Positions 8,423 to 16,459 of a stretch of DNA of 52,696 nucleotides are shown here, piece after piece (positions within the stretch are counted from its first letter, which is position 1; every line of letters begins with the position of its first letter). The notes under the pieces were generated by a model. That model saw nothing but the letters and a program-made list of their open reading frames with translations. It ran no database searches and had not been told where the DNA came from. The DNA is taken from the NCBI GenBank assembly GCA_016791475.1, contig JAEUWI010000051.1, positions 1 to 52,696 of the forward strand, given 5' to 3'. The translations under genes and the position numbers were made by a program. This stretch comes from Candidatus Hydrogenedentota bacterium. GTDB lineage: Bacteria > Hydrogenedentota > Hydrogenedentia > Hydrogenedentales > JAEUWI01.

Positions 8423-8433
8423 AATTTTTCAGC
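8418..8433. terminator. Short palindrome overlapping the marR stop codon
   Basis: GCTGAAA (8418-8424) and TTTCAGC (8427-8433) form a 7-bp stem that includes the marR stop codon. The central T-rich stretch belongs to the palindrome and no T-tract follows, so termination here would be weak at best. Confidence 0.3.
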
Positions 8434-8440
8434 ACAATAA

Positions 8441-8466
8441 TTGATATAGCAATAAATTATATACAA
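8441..8466 (+). promoter_or_regulatory. AT-rich candidate promoter/operator upstream of doxX
   Basis: TTGATAT (8441-8447) is identical to a consensus half of the marR operator. It is followed by an AT-rich stretch ending in ATATACAA (8459-8466), an imperfect inverted partner. This is the most AT-rich short segment nearby and lies 45-70 bp before the doxX start, suggesting a second binding site for the MarR protein. Confidence 0.45.
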
Positions 8467-8510
8467 ATCACATGCCAAACAGCAACCAACAACACACAAG
8501 AAGAACCACA

Positions 8511-8969
8511 ATGAAAAACACCCAAACCACCACAAACATCGCTCTGCTTGCCCTCCGCCTCATCCTCGCCACTGTGTTCATCTTCCACGGAAGCCAGAAG
8601 CTCTTCGGCTGGTTCGGCGGCTATGGCGTGACGGCCACGGGCCAGTATATGGAGAGCATCGGCATCCCCTTCGGCACCGTAAGCGCCTTTCTGGCCGGAT
8701 CGACGGAGTTTTTTGGCGGTATGCTTCTTCTTGTGGGTGTTCTTGTCCACTTCGTAACGATCCCCATGGTCTTCACCATGCTCGTGGCCAGTTTCGTGGC
8801 CCACGGCGGCGGGTTTAATGCTCAGGCGGGTGGTATGGAGTATGCTCTGACCCTCGCGGTGGTCCTCGCCAGCCTCGGCCTCCTCGGCGGCGGCGACTGG
8901 ACGCTGGAGCATTTCATTCGTAAGCCGGCTGCGATTCAGGTTGCCAGCCGCAGCACGACGCAAGCCTAA
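8511..8969 (+). CDS. DoxX-family membrane protein
   Basis: A 152-residue integral membrane protein with four hydrophobic segments and the DoxX hallmark after the first helix (FIFHGSQKLFGWFGG). The later segments include FLAGSTEFFGGMLLLVGV and ALTLAVVLASLGLL. I start at the ATG at 8511, preceded by AAGAAG, rather than the one at 8472, which adds a hydrophilic Asn/Gln-rich tail. DoxX proteins are linked to thiol/oxidative-stress membrane complexes in some bacteria, but most are uncharacterised. Placement directly behind a MarR regulator, with shared operator-like DNA, suggests induction by an electrophile or oxidant. Confidence 0.9.
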   Translation: MKNTQTTTNIALLALRLILATVFIFHGSQKLFGWFGGYGVTATGQYMESIGIPFGTVSAFLAGSTEFFGGMLLLVGVLVHFVTIPMVFTMLVASFVAHGGGFNAQAGGMEYALTLAVVLASLGLLGGGDWTLEHFIRKPAAIQVASRSTTQA

Positions 8970-8983
8970 TCGCAGGCAGTCGG

Positions 8984-9007
8984 GGCGTCGTCCGGATGGG
9001 CGACGCC
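8984..9007. terminator. Hairpin after doxX
   Basis: GGCGTCG (8984-8990) pairs with CGACGCC (9001-9007) across a 10-nt loop, 15 bp after the doxX stop codon. It is a plausible transcription terminator, but only a short TCT follows. Confidence 0.5.
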
Positions 9008-9043
9008 TCTGCCGCCAGAAACCTCCAGGTGGACCATCATGGA

Positions 9044-9148
9044 GTGGGGGCTTTCCAGGCCCCCTCTTATCGTGGCCCCCGGATGCCTACAGCCATACCG
9101 CCATTGGGCTCAGCAACGGCGTTGTGCATCGGGGGCTGGAAAGCCCCC
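9044..9148. repeat. Pair of inverted GC-rich hairpin repeats
   Basis: A GGGGGCTTTCCAGGCCCCC motif at 9047-9065 and its near reverse complement GGGGGCTGGAAAGCCCCC at 9131-9148 lie about 65 bp apart, and the flanking GGAG-type bases also match. Each arm is itself nearly palindromic. The rest of 8970-9325 holds no recognisable gene; the short open frames there have no family features. Confidence 0.7.
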
Positions 9149-9325
9149 GCTCCCTATGGCCCGAAGACGGCGAGTGAGCGTGGAGGTACGATGCGCAGGT
9201 GTCCGAGAGATCTCTTCCGGTCGACGGGAAGGCGCATTGGCGGCGTTTCCGGTAATCTCGCGATGCTTCGGAAGGTTTTCGATATCTGCGGCACTTGTAG
9301 AGGCCGCAGGTCGGTCCAGCCAGCG

Positions 9326-11750
9326 TCAAGGTGCGTCAATTGTATCCGTGAGGCCCTCGACATCATCTTCGACCACGCCGACATGAATCCCGTCTTTCTC
9401 CGTTTCGATTTCCGCGATGCCCAAGTCGAAGTGGACGTTCGTCGTCCGACCGGCAACCACCTGGACGCTCTCCTCCAGTGTACTCCCCCCGCTTTCGGGC
9501 CTGTAAGCCCTGATCAAGTATTCGCCTGGTTCCAACGTCGCGCCAGACTGCGGGAAGGTTTCGCCTCTTTCCTCTTCCTCCGTCATGAAAAATGGGTTGG
9601 GACCTTGCCGCTCGAGCACTGCTGTAGCGTCCGACGATTCGAGCAGATCGATTTGTGCTGCGTACGGATCCTCCCCGTCCGACACGGTCACGTGAATTAT
9701 CCCGCCAATTTCGTCGAAACTGATATCCAGATTATTTGCGCCGCCGTCGTATATGTTCAATCGTTTGTACACGGAGGATTGTTGAAATCGACCTTCGTCC
9801 GTCCAGAAGTATGCACACGCTAGATACTGGCCCCCTTCCAGCCCCGTCATCTCGTAGGTGCCATCGGGTCGTACATAAACGGTGTTGTGGCCTATCCGAA
9901 CAGAACAGTAGCCGTCTTCCGGGCGTACTTTGTCGCTGCCGGGTGGTGGTCCTCCCTGATACGTCACGCGACCGCGCACGGACGCGCCTCGACCAAGATA
10001 AACAGCCAACGGCCCATTTGTGCTCGTGACGGACACCTGCAAGGCTTCCCGGGCATAGCCCATCGCATCCACGTGCAACACCAAGTCGGTGTAGGCCGGA
10101 AGGTCCGTCAGGGTGAACGAGCCATCGTCCTTCGTCCTTACAGCGAACGTTTTGCGAGGCACTTCCACCATATCTGACGGAAGGCGCACCCATGCGTTCG
10201 CGATCGGCTCCCCTTGTCCGCTCATCATAGACAACACCGCCCACCTGCCCACCGGGTTCGAGTGCAATGACGACTCCTTCGGACGCCTCCCCCTGATACA
10301 ACCCGGTCGCGACGCTGCTCCCCAAATAACCTGACGCAATTACGTCCAGCTTACCGGCTCCGTACTGCCCTTCAATCTGGAACTCGCCCGAAACGGACTC
10401 GAAGTCTTGCCACACAGAATTGATGGGCATGCCGGTATCAGGATTGCGCATCGGTCCGGGACCATCTAACCGCAGCGAGAATTCTGGTATGGGCGCGTCC
10501 GTCTCCGCATCGACCACCCGCCCAGAAAGTAGCGCGGGACGCATTAATATCACTTGGACATCCGACGTACCCAGCCGGACGCTATCTACGGTGCGAGACA
10601 CGTAGCCCGGCATGCTGCAAGAAAGCGTGACATACTTCGACATTCTCCCCGCTTGAATTGTCGGTACGGGTTTGCTCACGTTGATGCGAAAGTTACCGTT
10701 GGGATTGGTCGCCGCTATCCCCCGGCTCTTGCCGCCAGTTACCGAGACCGTCACGTCTCGTATCGGCTCGCCGTCGGCATTCACCACCACGCCGGATACA
10801 AAACCCACTTCGGCCATGGGCGGCGGCGGAGGGATCTCAATGGTGGCCGGATCATTTTCCGCTCCTCTAAAAGTTCGCTCGATCAAGTTCCCCGCCACTG
10901 CCTTGGCGGTGGCGACCACGCTCTTCTCTTCGACCGGGGCCGTATTCGCCCCTGATACGGTAGTATCGCGAACACGGTCGCCTTGATTGGGGGTGGTATA
11001 AAGCGCGACCAGGGCCACGGCCGCCGCCGATGTAATCAATTTCAAGGCCTTGGTAGGTTCAAAAATCGCCGCAGCCAGTCCACCAACATTCAGCGCCTCC
11101 GTGCCCGCGCCACCCATGCTGGCCAATTGCGCCCCCCAATCTGGCCGGGGCAATAACACGATCGCGCCCATGACCCGGTATATGCCCGTAGCGGTCTGCT
11201 CGCGCTCCCCTCCACCCCACTCGCGCAGCAGGCGGTCGCCCAGTAGATCACGCCCGCGTGCGAGGCGCTTCACGACGGCGTTCGTGTTCAGATCCAGGCG
11301 CTCACCGATCTCGCGACATTTCAGTCCCTCGAAGTAGTGAAGCAATACCACCTCGCGAAGATTTTCCGGCAGGGCCTCCACCTGCCGCGCCACGGCGTCG
11401 AGGGTTTCGCGCCGTTCGTGATCGGGATGGACCAGCGGATCGATTGGACAGGCCTCGGCATTCCGCCGCTCCCGCTCGCGTCGGCGCACGAGCGATATGG
11501 CGCGGTTCCGCGCGATAGCCACGAGCCACGGCGCGAGGCGCTCGCGATTGCGCAGCACGCCCAGGGTCTCATAGGCCTTGATGAAGGTCTCCTGGGCCAC
11601 ATCTTCCGCGTCGGCCACATTCCCCGTTTTCGCCAGGGCTACGAGCCGCACCGTGGCAAAATAGCGCTCCACCAGGGAACGAAAGGCGTCCGTCCGCCCC
11701 GAGAGCACCTCCCGAATTACCGCGCCGTCGTCTGTTGCGTTCACCGCCAC
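9326..11750 (-). pseudogene. Frameshifted membrane-tethered ECF sigma factor with carboxypeptidase-regulatory-like domains
   Basis: Two overlapping reading frames (11750-9732 and 10339-9326) make one protein of about 806 residues if one base is removed between about 10208 and 10226. The start is a GTG at 11750 with GGAGGA six nt upstream. Residues 20-95 are sigma-70 region 2 (DAEDVAQETFIKAYETL) and 117-177 region 4 (LPENLREVVLLHYFEGLK..., helix-turn-helix CREIGERLDLNTNAVVKRL). A hydrophobic segment at 235-252 could span the membrane. Beyond it are four to five beta-sandwich repeats of CarboxypepD_reg/Ig type (GVVVNADGEPIRDVTVSV, GRVVDAETDAPIPEF, GEPIANAWVRLPSD, GRVTYQGGPPPG). Before the shift both halves are normal and the out-of-frame tails look like noise. 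A G4 tract at the junction makes a homopolymer indel likely, either natural or from sequencing. Confidence 0.85.
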
Positions 11751-11827
11751 AATGAATCCTCCATGGTACGCCCCTTCCGCCGCCGCGCCGATCTGCGGCC
11801 GCGCTCCAGGCGCATGTACATCATAGT

Positions 11828-11842
11828 CGCACCTCGGGTGCG
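11828..11842. other. Short hairpin between the sigma-factor gene and the cytochrome remnant
   Basis: CGCACC (11828-11833) and GGTGCG (11837-11842) with a 3-nt loop are followed by TTTT on the plus strand. This is intrinsic-terminator form, but no plus-strand gene lies upstream for it to terminate. Confidence 0.4.
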
Positions 11843-11938
11843 TTTTGTGCCATGGAAAACTCAGCTATCCATGAGCCCAATTTGCAACCGTCACCGCGCT
11901 CACCGGGTCCAAGGGTCTTTAACGGGATGGGATCGATC

Positions 11939-12340
11939 ATGTCACTCAGCGCACTACTTTTGTCACTTTTACCCTTTCTTACGGGCGTGCCCGCGGCCGA
12001 AGCCCCCGCCGAGCTGGATCCGCCGGAGATTCGCATTGGCGAGGCGCTGTTCATGGAGACGCGCTTCGCGGAGTATTTCGCCGAACACATGACCGGCATC
12101 AATGAGCCGCTCGTGCATGGCGACCCGGTGATGGACGCGACCGCCACCACAAACGGCGCGCTGCCGGGCCCGTTTCGGGGCAAGAGCATGAACTGCCGCG
12201 CCTGCCATCTGGTGGACGAATTCGCGTCGACGCCCGAGCAATCCGGCGCACCCCAGGCGGGCATGCGCACCTATGCGGACTTTGCCCAGCGCAGTTCCAT
12301 CCCCGATCGGGGCGATGGCCTGACCCACGCCATCGGTTAG
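11939..12340 (+). pseudogene. Truncated di-haem cytochrome c peroxidase-like protein
   Basis: A 133-residue exported fragment. The ATG at 11939 is followed by a signal peptide (MSLSALLLSLLPFLTGVPAAEA). One c-type haem site CRACH is visible at about residue 87, with a preceding region typical of di-haem oxidase/peroxidase proteins (EIRIGEALFMETRF...). Complete family members are about 350-550 residues and carry a second CxxCH. Here a TAG stop comes right after DGLTHAIG, where the next frame continues with VRNA, the motif expected at this point in the family, but that frame soon loses similarity. I read it as a decaying gene: a frameshift plus loss of the C-terminal two thirds. Confidence 0.65.
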
Positions 12341-13306
12341 GAACGCCGGTGCGGGCGATTTGCTTCGACATTGCGTTGGCGTGCGCCGGAGGCGCCGCAC
12401 GATGGCCCATGCCAACTGCTTGCGATTCGATTGAAGTGATATGTCCATGGCATCCTCGCAGTGTTCCGGGCGCGTCCGGCGTGGATGCCCCCCATTATAT
12501 TTGGATGGGACGTTGCAGTTTTAATGTTTGGAGTCTACAAGACCGGCTTTTTATGGCTCCCATCGGAAGAGTGAACATGCTTCGTTTCCCCCACCACTTG
12601 TCCGGATCATTTTGAACGGCAAGCCGCTCTTCCCTATGTGCCATGCCGAAATAGGTGGCCGCGATCCGCCGTTTCCGATGGCCTATTCGTGCCGAAATAT
12701 GCATGTGGGAAGAGTTGATGTACTTCCCCTATGGATCAGGAGCGGACGTTGCAGTGCTGGACGGGGAAGAGGTTGGCGGGTATGGGGTTCGGGCGGGTGG
12801 CGGGGACCCGCTACCTGAGAAGTCGAAGCCATGCTCTTCTGCCTGGTTGCGGCACAATCACCCACCCAGGGGAAGGTGGCCAAAGGTGGGTTAACCCTCC
12901 GGGTTGACGCAAACCATGCGTCGATTGGAATGGGCACGGTGATGGTGTGTGGTGTCTATTGTATGGTGCCTGGAATCGATCTCACAGAAGGGACACGACC
13001 TTTCGACACCGTGGGAGCCGTTGCCTCAACCTGGAAGGTTAAGCCACTTTCGGCACGCTCCCACATTCGCAATGGCGACGATAGACATGGTGTTTTGAGT
13101 GAACTCGTCGCGGTGGGCAGGAAAACCTCTCTTACAGGTGGCTGCCCCGTTTTCCCAGGGTGGTCCACGTGCCTGCGGTTAGCTCCACTGGGACAGGCCC
13201 GCGCTCTCGGGATGGCGTTGTTCGGTGGCGTGGGCGATGGGGATGAGCGGGCCTTTCGCTTCTGCCGGGGCCTGTGCGCGGGTCCGTCCCTACTCTCGGG
13301 TCCTTC
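12341..13306. other. Gene-poor interval of about 970 bp
   Basis: No supported gene. The open frames here (for example 12831-13310 plus) lack start signals, domain features and normal composition. Visible elements are a perfect GGGTTAACCC palindrome near 12892 and the repeated word GACGTTGCAGT at about 12508 and 12747. It probably holds degraded remains of the cytochrome locus or of other lost genes. Confidence 0.5.
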
Positions 13307-15400
13307 CTAGAGCAATTCCAGGGGATGCCAGGTGGGCAGTCCGGTGCCTTCTTTGAGGTGGATAGCGCAGACGGAGGATTCGGTCACGATGGCTTCGACG
13401 CTTTTTTCTTTGAAGGCGGCGAAGAGGGGTTTTCCGACGGCGTTGGAGAGTTCGTAGCCGAGGGGACCATGCTTCAGGCCGAAGGTGCCACCCATGCCGC
13501 AGCAGGTGCCGGTTTCGATGAGCTCGATGCTTCCGCCGTGTTTCTTGACCCAGGCCATGGCTTCGCTGCCCATGCCGAGGGGCCGCTGGTGACAGGAGCA
13601 GTGGAAGCCGTAGGTGCGGCCTTCCAATTCGTTGGTCACGGTGTCCCCTTCGATCATCATGAGGTAGGCGAAGTATTCGTGGCTGGCTTTGGCGACAAGT
13701 TTGGCCTTGGGGTTGTGGGGCAGCAGCTTGGGGTAGGACACGCGGAGGCAATAGGCCGCGGTGGGCTCGGTGGCGACGATGTCGTAGCCCTGTTCGACAT
13801 ATTCTGCGAGGCGGGACACGTTGTAGATCGCGGCGTCCTGGGCGCGGTCGAGATCGCCGTAGCCGATGTAGGGGTAGCCGCTGGCCTGCTGCTCGGGGAG
13901 CACGACGGCGCAGCCGAGCGCCTCCAGACGGCGCAGGGCCTTCATGCCGAGTTCGGGCGCGTTGTAGTTCGCGTAGATGTCGTGGAAATAGGCGACCTTG
14001 CGCTTGGCCGTGGCGGGGTTCAGCCTGCTGGTCCAGCGCTTGCGCAGGGTCTTTCGGGCGAAGGGCGGCAATTCGCGGCGGCGGTCGATACCCACAGCCT
14101 TTTCCATGACCCAGCGGAAGACGGGGTTGCGGAGGCTCCAGTTGGACAGGGGCGCGAAGGCGCAGCCGAGCTTCGCTGCGGTCTCGGCGGCCATGAGGAG
14201 TTCGTTGGTGATGGACTGGGGGTTCTTCTTGTGGTCTTCGTGCTTCACCTTGGCGATGGCCATGGGCATGTCGATCTGGGTGGGGCAGATTTCCTTGCAG
14301 AGCCCGCAGGAGATGCAGAGATCGGCGAAGTCCGCCGCGATGTCCTGCCCATGGACCTCGGCGGTCCAGGGGATGCCCATGGGGCCGGGGTAGATGTGGC
14401 CGAAGGCGTGTCCGCCGACGACGCCGTAGGTGGGGCAGACGTTCATGCAGGCGCCGCAACGGATGCATCGGAGGTTCTCGCGCATGAGGTGATCTTTGGC
14501 CATGCGGCGGCGGCCGTTATCCAGAATGACGATGTGGGACTCGCGGGGCTGTCCGTCGGCCCCGATGGGGTTGCGGCCGGCCATCCAGGTGACGTAGGTC
14601 GTGGGCAATTGGCCCGATGCGCTCACGGGGTGGGCCAGCACCATGCCGAGGGCGTCGTCCATGGTCTCGACGATCTTCTCCATGCCCATGACGGCGATGT
14701 GAACCTTGCCGATGGCGGAGACGAGGCGTCCGTTGCCCTCGTTGGTCTCGATGCAGATGGCACCGTTTTCCGCGACGCCCACGTTGGCCCCGGTCATGCC
14801 GATGTCGGTGTTGAGGAAGATGGGGCGCAGGTAGGCGCGCACCACGGGCATGATGGACTCGATGGTGGCCTCGACGGGCTTGCCGGTGGCTTTCGCGAAG
14901 ATCGCGGCGACGTCGTCGCGCATCTTGTGGACCGAGGGAAAGACGAGGTGGAAGGGGCGCTCGTCGACCAACTGGATGATGAGCTCGCCGAGATCCGTCT
15001 CCACGACGCTGAGTCCCGCGGCCTGAAGATCGTGATTCACCTCGGTCTCTTCGGTGGTGAGGGATTTCGATTTCGAGACCGTTTTCGCTTCGTGCTTCAG
15101 CGCGACTTGGACGCAGTAGTCGTTGGCGGCCTTGGCGTCTTTCGCGATGAAGACGTGGCAACCCCGTGCCTGGGCCGAGGCGACGAAGCGCTCCAGCAGC
15201 TCTTCCTGCTTGTCGATGCAGCGGTCTTTGATGGCGCGCACTTCATCGCGGAAGGCGGTGCCGCCGGGCAGGGTGAGGAGGCGCTCGGTGCGTTTGTCCC
15301 GGCCGCGCTTCATGCAGTTGTAGAGGGCGTTGGACTGTTTCGGTTCCGCGATGGCCTTGAGAATGGCGTCGTTCAGGTTCTGCTGGCGCGTTGTGGTCAT
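13307..15400 (-). CDS. Fused LutB/LutA-like lactate utilisation iron-sulfur protein
   Basis: A 697-residue cytoplasmic protein joining what are usually two subunits of the L-lactate oxidation complex. Residues about 60-310 form a LUD domain (GMTGANVGVAENGAICIETN). Two 4Fe-4S motifs follow (CIRCGACMNVCP and CISCGLCKEICP, about 330-400), as in LutB/LldF. The C-terminal 250 residues are two CCG-type domains as in LutA/GlpC. The second has CSCH and GTCCGMGG intact, but the first has ASG in place of CCG (QQASGYPYIG), so it may not bind its usual cluster. It overlaps the upstream lutC-like gene by ATGA, giving translational coupling. Role in the family: oxidation of lactate to pyruvate with electrons passed to the respiratory chain. 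D-lactate or another 2-hydroxyacid remains possible. Confidence 0.88.
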   Translation of the reverse strand: MTTTRQQNLNDAILKAIAEPKQSNALYNCMKRGRDKRTERLLTLPGGTAFRDEVRAIKDRCIDKQEELLERFVASAQARGCHVFIAKDAKAANDYCVQVALKHEAKTVSKSKSLTTEETEVNHDLQAAGLSVVETDLGELIIQLVDERPFHLVFPSVHKMRDDVAAIFAKATGKPVEATIESIMPVVRAYLRPIFLNTDIGMTGANVGVAENGAICIETNEGNGRLVSAIGKVHIAVMGMEKIVETMDDALGMVLAHPVSASGQLPTTYVTWMAGRNPIGADGQPRESHIVILDNGRRRMAKDHLMRENLRCIRCGACMNVCPTYGVVGGHAFGHIYPGPMGIPWTAEVHGQDIAADFADLCISCGLCKEICPTQIDMPMAIAKVKHEDHKKNPQSITNELLMAAETAAKLGCAFAPLSNWSLRNPVFRWVMEKAVGIDRRRELPPFARKTLRKRWTSRLNPATAKRKVAYFHDIYANYNAPELGMKALRRLEALGCAVVLPEQQASGYPYIGYGDLDRAQDAAIYNVSRLAEYVEQGYDIVATEPTAAYCLRVSYPKLLPHNPKAKLVAKASHEYFAYLMMIEGDTVTNELEGRTYGFHCSCHQRPLGMGSEAMAWVKKHGGSIELIETGTCCGMGGTFGLKHGPLGYELSNAVGKPLFAAFKEKSVEAIVTESSVCAIHLKEGTGLPTWHPLELL

Positions 15401-15966
15401 GCGTCGTCTCCGAGAATCAGGATGGCGTGGGCGTATTCCGGGCCGTGAACGCCGAGGGTGAGAATCATTTCAATATCGCCCGTGCGGCTGGGCCCAGAGA
15501 TATAGCTGATCATGATGTTTTCCGGGTGGGCGGCGTAGAGCTGGTTCATGCGGTCGGCCGAGCCACGCAGTGTGGGCACGAGATCGCGGGCGCGCACCAC
15601 GCCGATGTGGGTGCGCGGCAGCGAGGAGCAAAGGCGGCTGGCGTCGTCAAAGACGACTTCCGCGAGGGTGCCGGTTTCCGCGATGCCGAAGTTGGCGCCG
15701 GTGATGCCCACATGGACCTGATCGATCTCGGCGATGGCCGTGGCGGAGGCATAGGGCGGGCGCAGGACCTCCATGGCGCCGCAGTGGGCTGCGGCAGCGT
15801 CGATAAAGGCCTCCGGGAGCTCCGCAAAGGCGATTCGGCCCGCACCGGCGGCCTGGACGATCTCCGCGATCTTCGCGGCGGCCTCGGCGTCGTTCTGAAC
15901 GATATGGGCATGGCCCGAGACGGCCTCGAAGGCGGTCTTGAAGGTCTGGGCGAGGGTGATGGACAT
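15397..15966 (-). CDS. lutC: LutC-like LUD-domain protein
   Basis: A 189-residue LUD-domain protein and first gene of the lactate utilisation pair. The conserved core is VHVGITGANFGIAETGTLA followed by RLCSSLPRTHIGVVRARDLV, and the C-terminus carries SYISGPSRTGDIEMILTLG, the strongest LutC/YkgG signature. It overlaps the following gene by 4 bp (ATGA). The Shine-Dalgarno before the ATG at 15966 is poor. LutC works with LutA and LutB in lactate oxidation in Bacillus; here the other two are fused into one chain. No dedicated regulator or lactate permease is adjacent. Confidence 0.92.
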   Translation of the reverse strand: MSITLAQTFKTAFEAVSGHAHIVQNDAEAAAKIAEIVQAAGAGRIAFAELPEAFIDAAAAHCGAMEVLRPPYASATAIAEIDQVHVGITGANFGIAETGTLAEVVFDDASRLCSSLPRTHIGVVRARDLVPTLRGSADRMNQLYAAHPENIMISYISGPSRTGDIEMILTLGVHGPEYAHAILILGDDA

Positions 15967-16186
15967 CTGGGTGGCTTTCAGCAGGGTGGATAAATGAGCA
16001 GGTGGCCCTTCGCGAGCCAGGATGGGGGAATTTTAACCACAAAGAACGCAAAGATCACAAAAAGATTTCTCTTTGTGTTTTTTGCACTACGATCCACCAC
16101 TATCCTGTTTTCCTGGAAAGACAATCCAAACAAACTGTCGCGAACTGAGCAACGTACAAACAGGAAATGATGGCAATGAATTTTGC

Positions 16187-16406
16187 ACCACGAAGGCACG
16201 AAGAACACGAAGAAAGGGTAGACTGTGGGCATTATAGGGCTTCGGCGGTTATGCAGTCACCCATGGCTCATGTACTTTCCGATGTATTGCACGCAAAGGC
16301 GCAAAGATAGTGGGAATGTGATTCCCCTTGGATTGATGGGGGAACTATGAAGGCAGAACGCTTCTTGCTCTCCTTCTTCTTCGTGCTCTTCGTGGCCTTC
16401 GTGGTG
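16187..16406. repeat. Inverted pair of CACGAAG-type repeats
   Basis: A short array of CACGAAG units (16187-16217) and its near-perfect reverse complement (16372-16406) flank about 155 bp. Related CACAAAG/CGCAAAG words occur at 16036-16064 and 16291-16308. No gene is visible in 15967-16459. Such degenerate CACGAAG strings are common between genes in several environmental bacteria, and their function is unknown. Confidence 0.75.
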
Positions 16407-16459
16407 AAATATTTGGCTGCGGCCAATGGCTGCTCTAAGTTCGTTGTGGTTAAACTCTT

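Noticed and set aside
12831-13310. Plus-strand frame of 159 codons
   Set aside because: No Shine-Dalgarno, no domain and atypical composition; it overlaps the 3' end of the fused lactate gene.
13274-15448. Long plus-strand frame (724 codons) opposite the lactate gene
   Set aside because: It has a highly skewed Gly/Val/Asp/His composition typical of antisense shadows. The minus-strand frame has complete LUD, 4Fe-4S and CCG motifs and is coupled to lutC.
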